This document shows, piece after piece, positions 1 to 5,904 of a stretch of DNA of 10,323 nucleotides. The stretch's first letter is position 1. The number at the start of each line of letters is the position of its first letter. The notes under the pieces are model-generated. The model had not been told where the DNA came from. It saw only the letters and a program-made list of their open reading frames with translations, and did not search any database. Made by a program: the position numbers and the translations under genes. Origin of the DNA: an uncultured Desulfobacca sp. (GTDB taxonomy: Bacteria; Desulfobacterota; Desulfobaccia; Desulfobaccales; Desulfobaccaceae); assembly GCA_937958145.1 (NCBI GenBank), contig CALGOE010000279.1, forward strand, positions 1 to 10,323, written 5' to 3'.

Positions 1-661
1 ACCGTGGCCGCCGCTCGGGGTGTTTGCGCACTTCGGGATTGACCGCTTCCACAATGCCGTCCACCGGTGCCAAAACCGGGGCCCGGTGCCCCTGCCGGGC
101 GATGTCCAGCCCAATGCGGTTTTGGCTGAAGACCTCCCCCAGCCGCGGCAGCCGCAACTCCTCGGCCGGTCCAAAGACTTTTTGGACAAAGGCATCCAAC
201 CCCAAACGGATCCGGCCGCCGTCCTCCACCGTGGCCCACGTATGGCCCTGATGGAGATAGGAGCTGGTAGGAACCGGGATGCCGAATACCTCCTGCAGGC
301 TGGGCCGGACCGGAGGGGTAAAGAGCTGCCATTGGTCTTCCAGCATCTGGTCAAACGGGCAACGCTGACACTCGTAGTTATTGCCGCAAAAATAGGCCGG
401 AACCCGATGGGTTAACATGTGCCGACACTGCTGCTGCAGTCCGGACCGCTGCCGCATTTTCTCCTGCCACGGGATGATCCTGCCCTTTTTGCCCCGAGGC
501 GTCTGACCGGCCCGCATCAGGGCCAGATTGGCGGCAGCCGTCTGTTTCATGGAGCGGTCGAACGTGCAGGTGGTGCAGTCATAGTTATTGTCACAGACCT
601 TATAGTCAATGACACCGGCCTCCATCCAGACGCAATATTTTTTCTGTTCTTGAGGTTTCAT
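1..661 (-). CDS. GcvH-like protein with duplicated N-terminal four-cysteine module (partial, 3' end missing)
   Basis: The first 220 codons are present and the frame is still open at the left edge. The start is the ATG at 659-661, preceded on the minus strand by GGAAGG at 7 bases; the nearby ATG at 666-668 is out of frame. Residues 10-32 hold C10-x12-C23-x5-C29-x2-C32, and residues 79-101 hold C79-x12-C92-x5-C98-x2-C101. The two modules share (D/G)NNY(D/E)Cxx C(T/P)FD. From about residue 126 the protein aligns with the glycine cleavage H-protein fold (FGIPVPTSSYLHQGHTWA, then LAPVDGIVEAVN at 197-208). The lipoyl-lysine site (ESVKA in true H-proteins) is replaced by ARQGH, with Gly191 at the lysine position, so lipoylation and glycine cleavage are unlikely. 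The cysteines could bind Fe-S or zinc (inference). It is second in a two-gene unit with the gene at 769-1410, whose sigma-54 promoter should serve both. The family is widespread in deltaproteobacteria as far as I recall; its function is unknown to me. Confidence 0.85.
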   Translation of the reverse strand, partial: MKPQEQKKYCVWMEAGVIDYKVCDNNYDCTTCTFDRSMKQTAAANLALMRAGQTPRGKKGRIIPWQEKMRQRSGLQQQCRHMLTHRVPAYFCGNNYECQRCPFDQMLEDQWQLFTPPVRPSLQEVFGIPVPTSSYLHQGHTWATVEDGGRIRLGLDAFVQKVFGPAEELRLPRLGEVFSQNRIGLDIARQGHRAPVLAPVDGIVEAVNPEVRKHPERRPR

Positions 662-709
662 GGTTCATCCTTCCCACACACTACCGGAGGTCTGAGGATG
701 GGCAGGCTA

Positions 710-751
710 CAGGCGGCAGACCTCCCGGTGCCGGGCCGCTTCTGCCGCCTG
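710..751. repeat. Intercistronic hairpin between the two GcvH-like genes
   Basis: An 11-base perfect inverted repeat, CAGGCGGCAGA (710-720) and TCTGCCGCCTG (741-751), encloses a 20-base loop that itself contains CCCGG-TG-CCGGG (724-735). The result is a strong nested stem in the 107-base spacer between the two GcvH-like genes. No T-run follows on the minus strand, so it is not a standard terminator. It may stabilise the transcript or set the ratio between the two genes (inference). Confidence 0.6.
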
Positions 752-768
752 ACCAGACCGCCACGGGC

Positions 769-1410
769 TCAACTCCTTTTCTTCCAGGTCTTGGTAAGAT
801 CCCGCAGGAAAAATTCCTGCACCAGCCGGCGCCAACCCAGGTCCGGGAAATGGCCGTAGACATCGTCGACAATGCTCCCACCGCTGGGCAGCGTCACTCC
901 GACCGTGGTCTCCATGAGGCCCAGAAGCCGATGGGATTCCTGGTCGATCCAGTTGGCGACGATCTCGCCGGTATACAGGGTATCCAGATTCCGGGACAGA
1001 TTGGTGGGTTTGAGCCGGAAGAGCCAGCCTTCGCCATATGGATCGTCATGCACCAGAGTGGGCTGCGCCTGCACCTTGGCGTTGATCTCCTGGACGATAC
1101 CATCCATCGGCGCCAGGACCTTGGCCTTATGCCCCTGACGGATCAGGGCCAGACAGACGTGATCCTGGTAGTACTCCCGCCCTACCACGGGGAACTCGAT
1201 GGCTTCGGCCGGACCCAAAATCTTCTGGGAAAAATCATCCATGCCAACCCGCACCTGGCCGGTGTCTTCCAACACCGCCCAGGCATGGCCCCGATGCACA
1301 TAATACATGGAAGTGGGCACTTTGAAGCCAAAAACTTCCACCATCTTCACCGCTGCGGCCGCAGTGGGCACCTGAGCAGCGCGATCTTCTCGAGTAGTGG
1401 CCGAATTCAT
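769..1410 (-). CDS. GcvH-like protein lacking the lipoyl-lysine, with C-terminal extension (213 aa)
   Basis: The start ATG (1408-1410) has GGAGG (1419-1423) at 8 bases. A longer reading from a TTG at 1494 would begin inside the sigma-54 promoter and is rejected. Residues 25-145 follow the glycine cleavage H-protein fold: VPTSMYYVHRGHAWAVLE, VRVGMDDFSQKILGPAEAIEFP, LAPMDGIVQEIN (99-110) and DPYGEGWLFRLKP (123-135). The lysine that carries lipoate in GcvH aligns with Gly93 in RQGHKAK (91-97). Lys95 and Lys97 are nearby but not in register. The protein is therefore probably not a glycine-cleavage carrier. About 55 residues follow the H-like domain and include GGSIVDDVYGHFPDLGW, a segment of unknown role. 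No signal peptide or membrane segment is seen. It is first in the sigma-54-driven pair with the Cys-rich paralogue at 1-661. Family assignment is secure; function is not known. Confidence 0.88.
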   Translation of the reverse strand: MNSATTREDRAAQVPTAAAAVKMVEVFGFKVPTSMYYVHRGHAWAVLEDTGQVRVGMDDFSQKILGPAEAIEFPVVGREYYQDHVCLALIRQGHKAKVLAPMDGIVQEINAKVQAQPTLVHDDPYGEGWLFRLKPTNLSRNLDTLYTGEIVANWIDQESHRLLGLMETTVGVTLPSGGSIVDDVYGHFPDLGWRRLVQEFFLRDLTKTWKKRS

Positions 1411-1476
1411 GATGACAACCTCCTTCAGGCTGATTCCATTGGATGTAATCTCCGACAACACATTTGCCTTATCTTT

Positions 1477-1493
1477 ATGCAAGGGGAGTGCCA
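1477..1493 (-). promoter_or_regulatory. Sigma-54 (-24/-12) promoter for the GcvH-like pair
   Basis: Read on the minus strand, TGGCAC (1493-1488), five bases TCCCC, then TTGCAT (1482-1477) matches the sigma-54 consensus TGGCAC-N5-TTGC(A/T) at every conserved position with exact spacing. Transcription should start near 1467, giving a leader of about 56 bases before the ATG at 1410. The site lies directly after the terminator of the upstream kinase gene. A sigma-54 promoter needs an AAA+ enhancer-binding activator; none is encoded in the window. Confidence 0.85.
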
Positions 1494-1528
1494 AAAGAAA
1501 AAACGGCCTTTCTTTCCCGGGAAAGGCC
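1493..1528 (-). terminator. Rho-independent terminator after the histidine kinase gene
   Basis: On the minus strand GGCCTTTC (1528-1521), loop CCGGGAAA, GAAAGGCC (1512-1505), then G and TTTTTTCTTTT (1503-1493). The stem is 8 base pairs and the T-tract follows at once. The loop overlaps a second palindrome, TTTCCCGGGAAA (1513-1524), which offers an alternative fold. It should stop kinase transcripts before the sigma-54 promoter, whose -24 element touches the end of the T-tract. Confidence 0.8.
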
Positions 1529-1590
1529 TGGAATTGGCGGCAGCGGCATTTAGGGAGGGGGAGGACGACCGGCCGGTGAGGGCAACTTGT

Positions 1591-1605
1591 GTTGAAAAAA
1601 TCAAC
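1591..1605. promoter_or_regulatory. Possible activator site upstream of the sigma-54 promoter
   Basis: The inverted repeat GTTGA-AAAAA-TCAAC has its centre near 1598, about 130 bases upstream of the predicted sigma-54 start. That is within the usual range for enhancer-binding proteins. The half-sites are only 5 bases, so chance occurrence is quite possible. The rest of 1529-1724 shows no gene; it is A/T-richer between 1590 and 1710 than the flanking genes. Confidence 0.3.
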
Positions 1606-1724
1606 GAGACGACCAAGCCGCCTGACAACTAACTGAAAAACTTAATAAATTTTGTGCTGCAAAAATATACAGGCGCCACGGGCATTCTGTTGCAGAACTA
1701 TACACAATGAACCCCGGGCTATCT

Positions 1725-3098
1725 TCACGGATGGCTGGTCTCTGGCGCCAGGTCGGCGGCTGCATTCTCCTGATCGGTAAAGACCGGCAGGACAAAATAA
1801 AAATCATTGCCCTCCGAAGTTATGTCCACCCCCACCTGGCCGCCGTGGGTCTCGATGACATTGCGGATGAAATAGAGTCCCCGCCCGGTGCCCACCTCGC
1901 TCTCGGTATTGTGGCCCCGGTAACCCTCTTCAAAAATCAAGGCCCGATCCTCGGGGGGGATGGGGGGACCCGAAGAAAAGACATTGAAACGGACGCCGTC
2001 TTTGCCCGGACCAAAAAAATTGGGGATGAGGCGCCGGCCATAGGAAATGTACTTCCGGCCCGTGGGCGACGGCCGGGTATACTTGACGGCGTTGGAAAAA
2101 AGATTGGCATACACCTGGGAAATCAGGCCCTTATCAACCATGAGGGTAAAGTCTTCGGCCGGGACCCCCCCCAGGCTTTCATCAATCTCGATCTGCCGCT
2201 CCTGCAGTTTAGGGAGATACAGTTCCAATTGGGGCTGAATGATTTCGCTCCGGACATTGCAGCGGCGTTTGCGCAGGACCAGGTGGCCTTTCTGGAAGTG
2301 GCTGGGCCGGAACAGGGATTCCAAAAAAAGGCTTACCCCCCGGTATTGCTTTTCAAAATTATAGCAGTCCCCTTCAATGCCCCTGATCAGTTCCCGGACC
2401 GCGTCGACGAATTCCTGGCAGTGCTGGACCGCCTCGGGAGGATGCTCCACCAGGTCACGCAGGGACTGGACTTTTTTCTTGACATGGCGCAGGTAGAGGC
2501 TCAGCGAGATATTGGGGATGATGACATTATGTTCGATATCCCCCACCAGGCTGTTAATAAAGCGAATATGCTGGATATTCTGCAGGTTGATGATCTTGTT
2601 GTGGAGGGCATAGCCCAAACGATTGGCGTATTTCTCAAAGAAAAACTTATCATTCTCAGTCAAATGGCTGGCCGGAAAAATCTCCAGCATGCCGATTACC
2701 TGCTCTTTGGTGAAAAATGGCAGACGATCTACCAGCAGACGGTTGCCCCGCACCGGAATAATCCATGAGTCATTGCTCCCATAGGCGGTATTGGAGAGAA
2801 CAATTTCCTCCGGAGCCGGCGTCTTCTCCGCTTGCACCCCCTCCTGGCTGCTGCAGACATATTCCAGACAGCCCAAACCGCTGCAGGTCAGGAAGAGGCG
2901 GCTCTCCAGATCAAAGAATTCCTTAATGACCGACACGCACACCCGGAAAAGGTTTTCCAGGGTTTCATACTCCTGGGCCAGGTCAAAAAAGGTTTTGATG
3001 GCATCATCTTTGATCGGTCCGAAATTGTATTCCTGGTAATTCATTTTCTTTTCCAGGACCCGTTTCCGGACAACTTCCAAGTCAGGAGGAGAATGCAT
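1725..3098 (-). CDS. Sensor histidine kinase with GAF-like, Cys-containing sensor region (457 aa)
   Basis: The chosen ATG (3096-3098) has AGGAG (3103-3107) just upstream; a TTG at 3143 would add 15 residues and is less likely. There is no signal peptide or transmembrane segment, so the protein should be cytosolic. Roughly residues 35-170 look like a GAF-type sensor (FRVCVSVIKEFFDLESRLFL) holding C72-x4-C77-x4-C82. An H-box-like segment, DIEHNVIIPN, gives His190 as the likely phospho-acceptor with Pro at +5 but Asn rather than Glu/Asp at +1. The ATPase part has an N-box YANLFSNAVKYT (Asn332, Asn336), a D-box variant FSSGPPIPPE, an F-box-like IFEEGYRG and a G2 box GTGRGLYFIRN (403-413). All parts needed for kinase activity appear present. 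No response regulator lies in the window. It sits just upstream of the sigma-54-driven GcvH-like pair but ends at its own terminator, so it could control the activator of that promoter (inference). Confidence 0.9.
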   Translation of the reverse strand: MHSPPDLEVVRKRVLEKKMNYQEYNFGPIKDDAIKTFFDLAQEYETLENLFRVCVSVIKEFFDLESRLFLTCSGLGCLEYVCSSQEGVQAEKTPAPEEIVLSNTAYGSNDSWIIPVRGNRLLVDRLPFFTKEQVIGMLEIFPASHLTENDKFFFEKYANRLGYALHNKIINLQNIQHIRFINSLVGDIEHNVIIPNISLSLYLRHVKKKVQSLRDLVEHPPEAVQHCQEFVDAVRELIRGIEGDCYNFEKQYRGVSLFLESLFRPSHFQKGHLVLRKRRCNVRSEIIQPQLELYLPKLQERQIEIDESLGGVPAEDFTLMVDKGLISQVYANLFSNAVKYTRPSPTGRKYISYGRRLIPNFFGPGKDGVRFNVFSSGPPIPPEDRALIFEEGYRGHNTESEVGTGRGLYFIRNVIETHGGQVGVDITSEGNDFYFVLPVFTDQENAAADLAPETSHP

Positions 3099-3153
3099 AG
3101 GGCTCCTAATGGCTGAGGGTTCATTCTCGATGGCAAGCCACAATTAACTTTAA

Positions 3154-3159
3154 ACTATA
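3154..3159 (-). promoter_or_regulatory. Possible -10 element for the histidine kinase gene
   Basis: TATAGT on the minus strand lies in an A/T-rich patch (3145-3195) upstream of the kinase start, and would give a start near 3147 and a leader of about 50 bases. No good -35 hexamer sits at 16-18 bases; TTGGTC is 21 bases upstream. This is a weak assignment. Confidence 0.3.
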
Positions 3160-3238
3160 CTCGATAAAAAAGAAAAAATCGACCAAAAATATGGCGGCTC
3201 TGGTTAGGTTCTTATGAGTCCGAAGCCGTAAGGCAACC

Positions 3239-3288
3239 GGGCTTCTGCCCCCTGACCCCTTCCTCAACCCCGGCAGGGGCTTTTGCCC
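3239..3288. repeat. GC-rich multi-hairpin intergenic element
   Basis: GGGC-TTCT-GCCC (3239-3250) and GGGC-TTTT-GCCC (3277-3288) flank a segment that includes CCCC-GGCA-GGGG (3268-3279). The element lies in the 257-base spacer after the PP-loop gene (stop at 3356) and before the kinase gene. It may act as a transcript end or be a copy of a dispersed intergenic repeat. A looser relative may occur at about 9775-9842 (shared GCCCCCT, CCCTAACCCCGG-like segments). The hairpins are direct observation; the family membership is inference. Confidence 0.4.
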
Positions 3289-3355
3289 AGACCGAAAGCC
3301 CAAAAATGCGATTTTTACTAGGCCAAGAGCTTGCCTGGAGATTCGTTGCGCCAGA

Positions 3356-4354
3356 TCAGAGCAGGTATGCCTGGAAAATTTCCCGATCCTGCCGTTGGCT
3401 GGGAATGCGCCGGGGCTGGGAGCCGCCTTCCACCTGCACCTCGACCTGGGCCCCCAGGGGGGCGTCGCTGTAGCTGGCGCACAAGGTTGCGGGCAGGGTC
3501 AGATCGGCGTTGTCGGGGGCCCGGGGAATCAGGACCAAGGGACCAGGGTAGCCCAAGGTCTTGAGGAGCAGGTCGCCGGGTCGGACCAGTTGTTCCATGG
3601 CCTCGTTGTCCCGTTGATCCCGGCCCACGTGGACTTTGAGGGTAGGGCTGAGGCGGAACTGCCGCCCATGTTTGAGCAGCTCCAGATCCCGGCGGGTAAG
3701 TTCGGCCTGGGGCAGGTGATTGACCAGGTCCCGCAGACGGCCAGCGTACCCCGGGTTGGTAAGCAGACAGCCGCCGGCCGGGGCCGGGTAGTCGGTGACG
3801 CCGAACTGGGCGGCCAATTCCATCTGGCGTTTCCGCCCCCGACCACTGATGTTCAGGAGACGCTCCCGATCCAGCCAGCCCTCCCGCTCCGGTTTGGTCA
3901 TTTTCAGGAGCCGGGCGCTCAGCGGCCGCACCAAGACGTCCCCATAGCCGCATTCTTTGGCAATCAGATTCAGAGAACCCTTGTTCTGGCTGAACGGCCG
4001 TTGCCCCACGACCTCGCCCGTAAAAAGAAAATCAAAGCCCCGCGCCTCCATGATCCTGCCGGCCTCCCGGAGCATGAGGAGGTGGCAGTCCACACAGGGG
4101 TTCATCCATTTGCCGAAGCCTCGCGGCGGGTCATACAACAGGTGCAGATAACGGTCCGTCAGATCCTCGATCAGGATGGGCAGTTGGATGGCGGCGGCGG
4201 AGATCTTTGCCCGTTCGGCGGTGAAAAAAGGAGTGACCCAGACCAAGCCGGTAACTTCGACGCCCTGCTGGCGCAGGACCAGGGCGGCCAACATGCTGTC
4301 CAGACCGCCGGAAAACAGGCCCAAGGCCCGAGGCTGTCGTTGCCGTAGATTCAT
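3356..4354 (-). CDS. PP-loop ATP-pyrophosphatase, ThiI/thiouridylase-like, with C-terminal NFACT-R-like region (332 aa)
   Basis: The PP-loop signature SGGLDS (15-20) near the N-terminus binds ATP for adenylation, as in tRNA thiolation enzymes. Further family landmarks are NPCVDC (Cys87, Cys90), TGEVVGQRPFSQ (112-123), RPLSARLL (143-150) and PAGGCLLT (Cys196). The CxxC plus a distant Cys resembles the [4Fe-4S] ligand set of Fe-S-dependent tRNA thiouridine synthases (known for TtuA-type and methanogen ThiI); assigning it here is inference. The C-terminal part (about 218-278; LKHGRQFRLSPTLKVHVGRDQRDNE) resembles the NFACT-R RNA-binding domain found fused to ThiI-like domains. No THUMP or rhodanese domain is present, so it is not classical ThiI. 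Database names such as 'tRNA 4-thiouridine synthase ThiI' for this family are probably imprecise. The upstream AGGAG is 16 bases from the ATG, with AGGG-TTTTT-CCCT between them. It is last in the co-directional run. Confidence 0.85.
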   Translation of the reverse strand: MNLRQRQPRALGLFSGGLDSMLAALVLRQQGVEVTGLVWVTPFFTAERAKISAAAIQLPILIEDLTDRYLHLLYDPPRGFGKWMNPCVDCHLLMLREAGRIMEARGFDFLFTGEVVGQRPFSQNKGSLNLIAKECGYGDVLVRPLSARLLKMTKPEREGWLDRERLLNISGRGRKRQMELAAQFGVTDYPAPAGGCLLTNPGYAGRLRDLVNHLPQAELTRRDLELLKHGRQFRLSPTLKVHVGRDQRDNEAMEQLVRPGDLLLKTLGYPGPLVLIPRAPDNADLTLPATLCASYSDAPLGAQVEVQVEGGSQPRRIPSQRQDREIFQAYLL

Positions 4355-4433
4355 CAGGGAAAAACCCTACTCCTAAGCTGGACCGCGCCGCCGTTTGGAC
4401 GCCGTCCGGTAGGTGTGAGGTGCTTATATGGGG

Positions 4434-4952
4434 TTATTCAAGATCTTCCTGGATAATCCGGCCGTGGGAGGAAAACGAATAGCTGTGGGTTCCGGCCGCG
4501 CCCACCATAATGCACTCCACCAGAGGTTCAATGACTCTATCCGGGGCCCGCCATTGCACGATGAAATTGGCCCCGGCGCCCTCGTCGCCGGACCGCGGCG
4601 CCTTGACAATGATCCGCGCTGCCCCCAGGGGCGGCAGTTTCAGGGGTTGCTGCAGGTAGTTTTCGACCAACCGGCCGTTGGTGTCGTAGTGGTCGACACG
4701 CACAAGGTCAATGGGGCGGCTCGGGTCGGCATTGTGGACGACAAGGTTGGCCCTAAGGACGATGCGCTGATTGCCGCTGATGATATTGGCATAACTGGGG
4801 ATATAGATGGTCTGGCCTTTGACCAACTTAACCGCGGCGGCGGATCCGGGAATGGTTAGAAAAATCGCAACGATCAGGAGCTGCGAGCAAAGAGTTTTTT
4901 TCCAGCCGGTCAGGAGGCCGCTGACCGGACGGCTGGATAAGTGCTGTGCCAT
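4434..4952 (-). CDS. DUF3124 family secreted protein (172 aa)
   Basis: The ATG (4950-4952) is preceded by GGAGG (4961-4965) at 8 bases, inside the last codons of mutM, only 4 bases beyond the mutM stop; translation is probably coupled. The N-terminus has a basic segment, then a hydrophobic core LLIVAIFLTIPGSAAA (about 25-40), a likely Sec signal peptide cut near SAAA. The mature part contains QTIYIPSYANI, LVVHNADPSRPIDLVRVDHYDTNGRL, GANFIVQW and VECIMVGAAGTHSYSFSSHGR, the pattern I associate with DUF3124. There is no lipobox Cys at the cleavage site, so it is likely periplasmic or released. No enzyme motif is visible and the function of the family is unknown. Confidence 0.85.
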   Translation of the reverse strand: MAQHLSSRPVSGLLTGWKKTLCSQLLIVAIFLTIPGSAAAVKLVKGQTIYIPSYANIISGNQRIVLRANLVVHNADPSRPIDLVRVDHYDTNGRLVENYLQQPLKLPPLGAARIIVKAPRSGDEGAGANFIVQWRAPDRVIEPLVECIMVGAAGTHSYSFSSHGRIIQEDLE

Positions 4953-4956
4953 GGGT

Positions 4957-5823
4957 TTAACCTCCGGCGGTTTGATATGATTTGCGCCTGAGCGGCGCCA
5001 GAGCCGCGGCAGGTTGACAGTGTGGACACCAAAAGGTGCTGCGGCCGGCCAGGACCAGACGTTGGATGGGAGCAGCACAGACCGGACAAGGCTCCCCGGC
5101 CCGGCCATACACCTGTAACTGCACGGCAAAAAGCCCTGCCTGCCCCTCGCAATCGGCGAAATTGGCGATGGTTGTCCCACCGGCCCGGATGGCTTTGGCC
5201 AGGATGCGGCGGCCGGCCTGGATCACGGCAGTCCATTGCGCCCGACTCAGCCGTCCAGCCGGTGTCTGGGGATGCAGGCCCGCGGCAAAGAGGATTTCCG
5301 AAGCATAGATATTGCCGATGCCGGCGATGAAACGGCCGTCCAGCAGGAAGTTCTTCACCGGGCGGGTAAGACCGGCGCTTTTTTGGGCCAGCCATTCCGG
5401 GGTCAGCCGCCGGGACCAGGGCTCCAGACCCACCTGCGCCAGTTCTGGTGGCCGGACGCCGGCAGGATACAGGACCAATTGACCGAAACGGCGCGCATCC
5501 TGATACACCAGACGTTGGCCGCTCTGACAGGTGAGGACCAGATGGGCGTGGGACGGCAGCGGACAGGACGCGGGCAGGACAAAAAGCCGCCCGGTCATCC
5601 CCAGATGGACCACGAGGGTCTGGCCGTCATCCACCTGGATGAGGAGATATTTCCCCCGCCGGCTGAGGCGGGTGACCGTTTTGCCGCACAGAGCGGCCAG
5701 GGCTGCGGCCTCGGATTGGCGGCGCAGGCGTTTGTCATTGCGCTGGACATGGAGAAAGGTCTGGCCGATGAGTTTTTTGGCCAACCCCCGGCGAATAACC
5801 TCCACTTCGGGCAGTTCGGGCAC
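4957..5823 (-). CDS. mutM: Formamidopyrimidine-DNA glycosylase / AP lyase
   Basis: Base-excision repair enzyme that removes 8-oxoguanine and formamidopyrimidines and cleaves the abasic site. The start is GTG (5821-5823), giving the N-terminus MPELPEVEVIRRGL; after Met removal Pro1 is the nucleophile and Glu2 the catalytic acid. Lys58 (RRGKYL), His73 (HLGMTGRL), the DARRFG loop (109-114) and GIGNIY (168-173, Asn171) are present. A C-terminal zinc finger has Cys246, Cys249, Cys266 and Cys269 with the conserved GRSTFWCPHC context. The length of 288 aa is slightly above the usual 270-275, owing to a 15-residue tail after the zinc finger. AGGAG lies 12 bases upstream, a rather long spacing. It is followed tightly by the DUF3124 gene. 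Confidence 0.97.
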   Translation of the reverse strand: MPELPEVEVIRRGLAKKLIGQTFLHVQRNDKRLRRQSEAAALAALCGKTVTRLSRRGKYLLIQVDDGQTLVVHLGMTGRLFVLPASCPLPSHAHLVLTCQSGQRLVYQDARRFGQLVLYPAGVRPPELAQVGLEPWSRRLTPEWLAQKSAGLTRPVKNFLLDGRFIAGIGNIYASEILFAAGLHPQTPAGRLSRAQWTAVIQAGRRILAKAIRAGGTTIANFADCEGQAGLFAVQLQVYGRAGEPCPVCAAPIQRLVLAGRSTFWCPHCQPAAALAPLRRKSYQTAGG

Positions 5824-5904
5824 GTCTCCGCACTTCTCCTGACGATTGCCGGTTTAGCCGCTCACGGTTAACATTCTGAAGCCGCCCCGGCCGCGGCGTT
5901 CCCT

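Noticed and set aside
1..661. Genuine glycine cleavage H-protein (gcvH)
   Set aside because: The lipoyl-lysine is absent, the N-terminus carries unrelated Cys modules, and no gcvT/gcvP gene is nearby.
1411..1494. 28-residue N-terminal extension of the first GcvH-like protein
   Set aside because: It would start at a TTG inside the -24 promoter element, whereas the ATG at 1410 has a GGAGG at ideal distance.
850..1632. 260-aa plus-strand open frame
   Set aside because: It lies opposite the GcvH-like gene and runs across its sigma-54 promoter and terminator; the translation resembles no family and is a shadow of the minus-strand gene.
2000..2060. Loss of the D-x-G motif in the kinase as a sign of inactivity
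   Set aside because: The SSGPPIPPE variant corresponds to the NSGPPI form seen in many active histidine kinases, and the N and G2 boxes are intact.
1707..2768. 353-aa plus-strand open frame
   Set aside because: Antisense to the histidine kinase, whose conserved boxes are clear on the minus strand; a high-GC shadow.
3302..3316. AAAAAT-GCG-ATTTTT hairpin after the PP-loop gene as a terminator
   Set aside because: The stem is entirely A/T pairs and is followed by GGG on the minus strand rather than a T-run; too weak to call.
3318..3953. 211-aa minus-strand open frame
   Set aside because: Alternative frame of the PP-loop gene, with low-complexity Pro/Gly/Arg composition.
3395..4348. 317-aa plus-strand open frame
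   Set aside because: Antisense to the PP-loop gene; no recognisable motif and no ribosome binding site.
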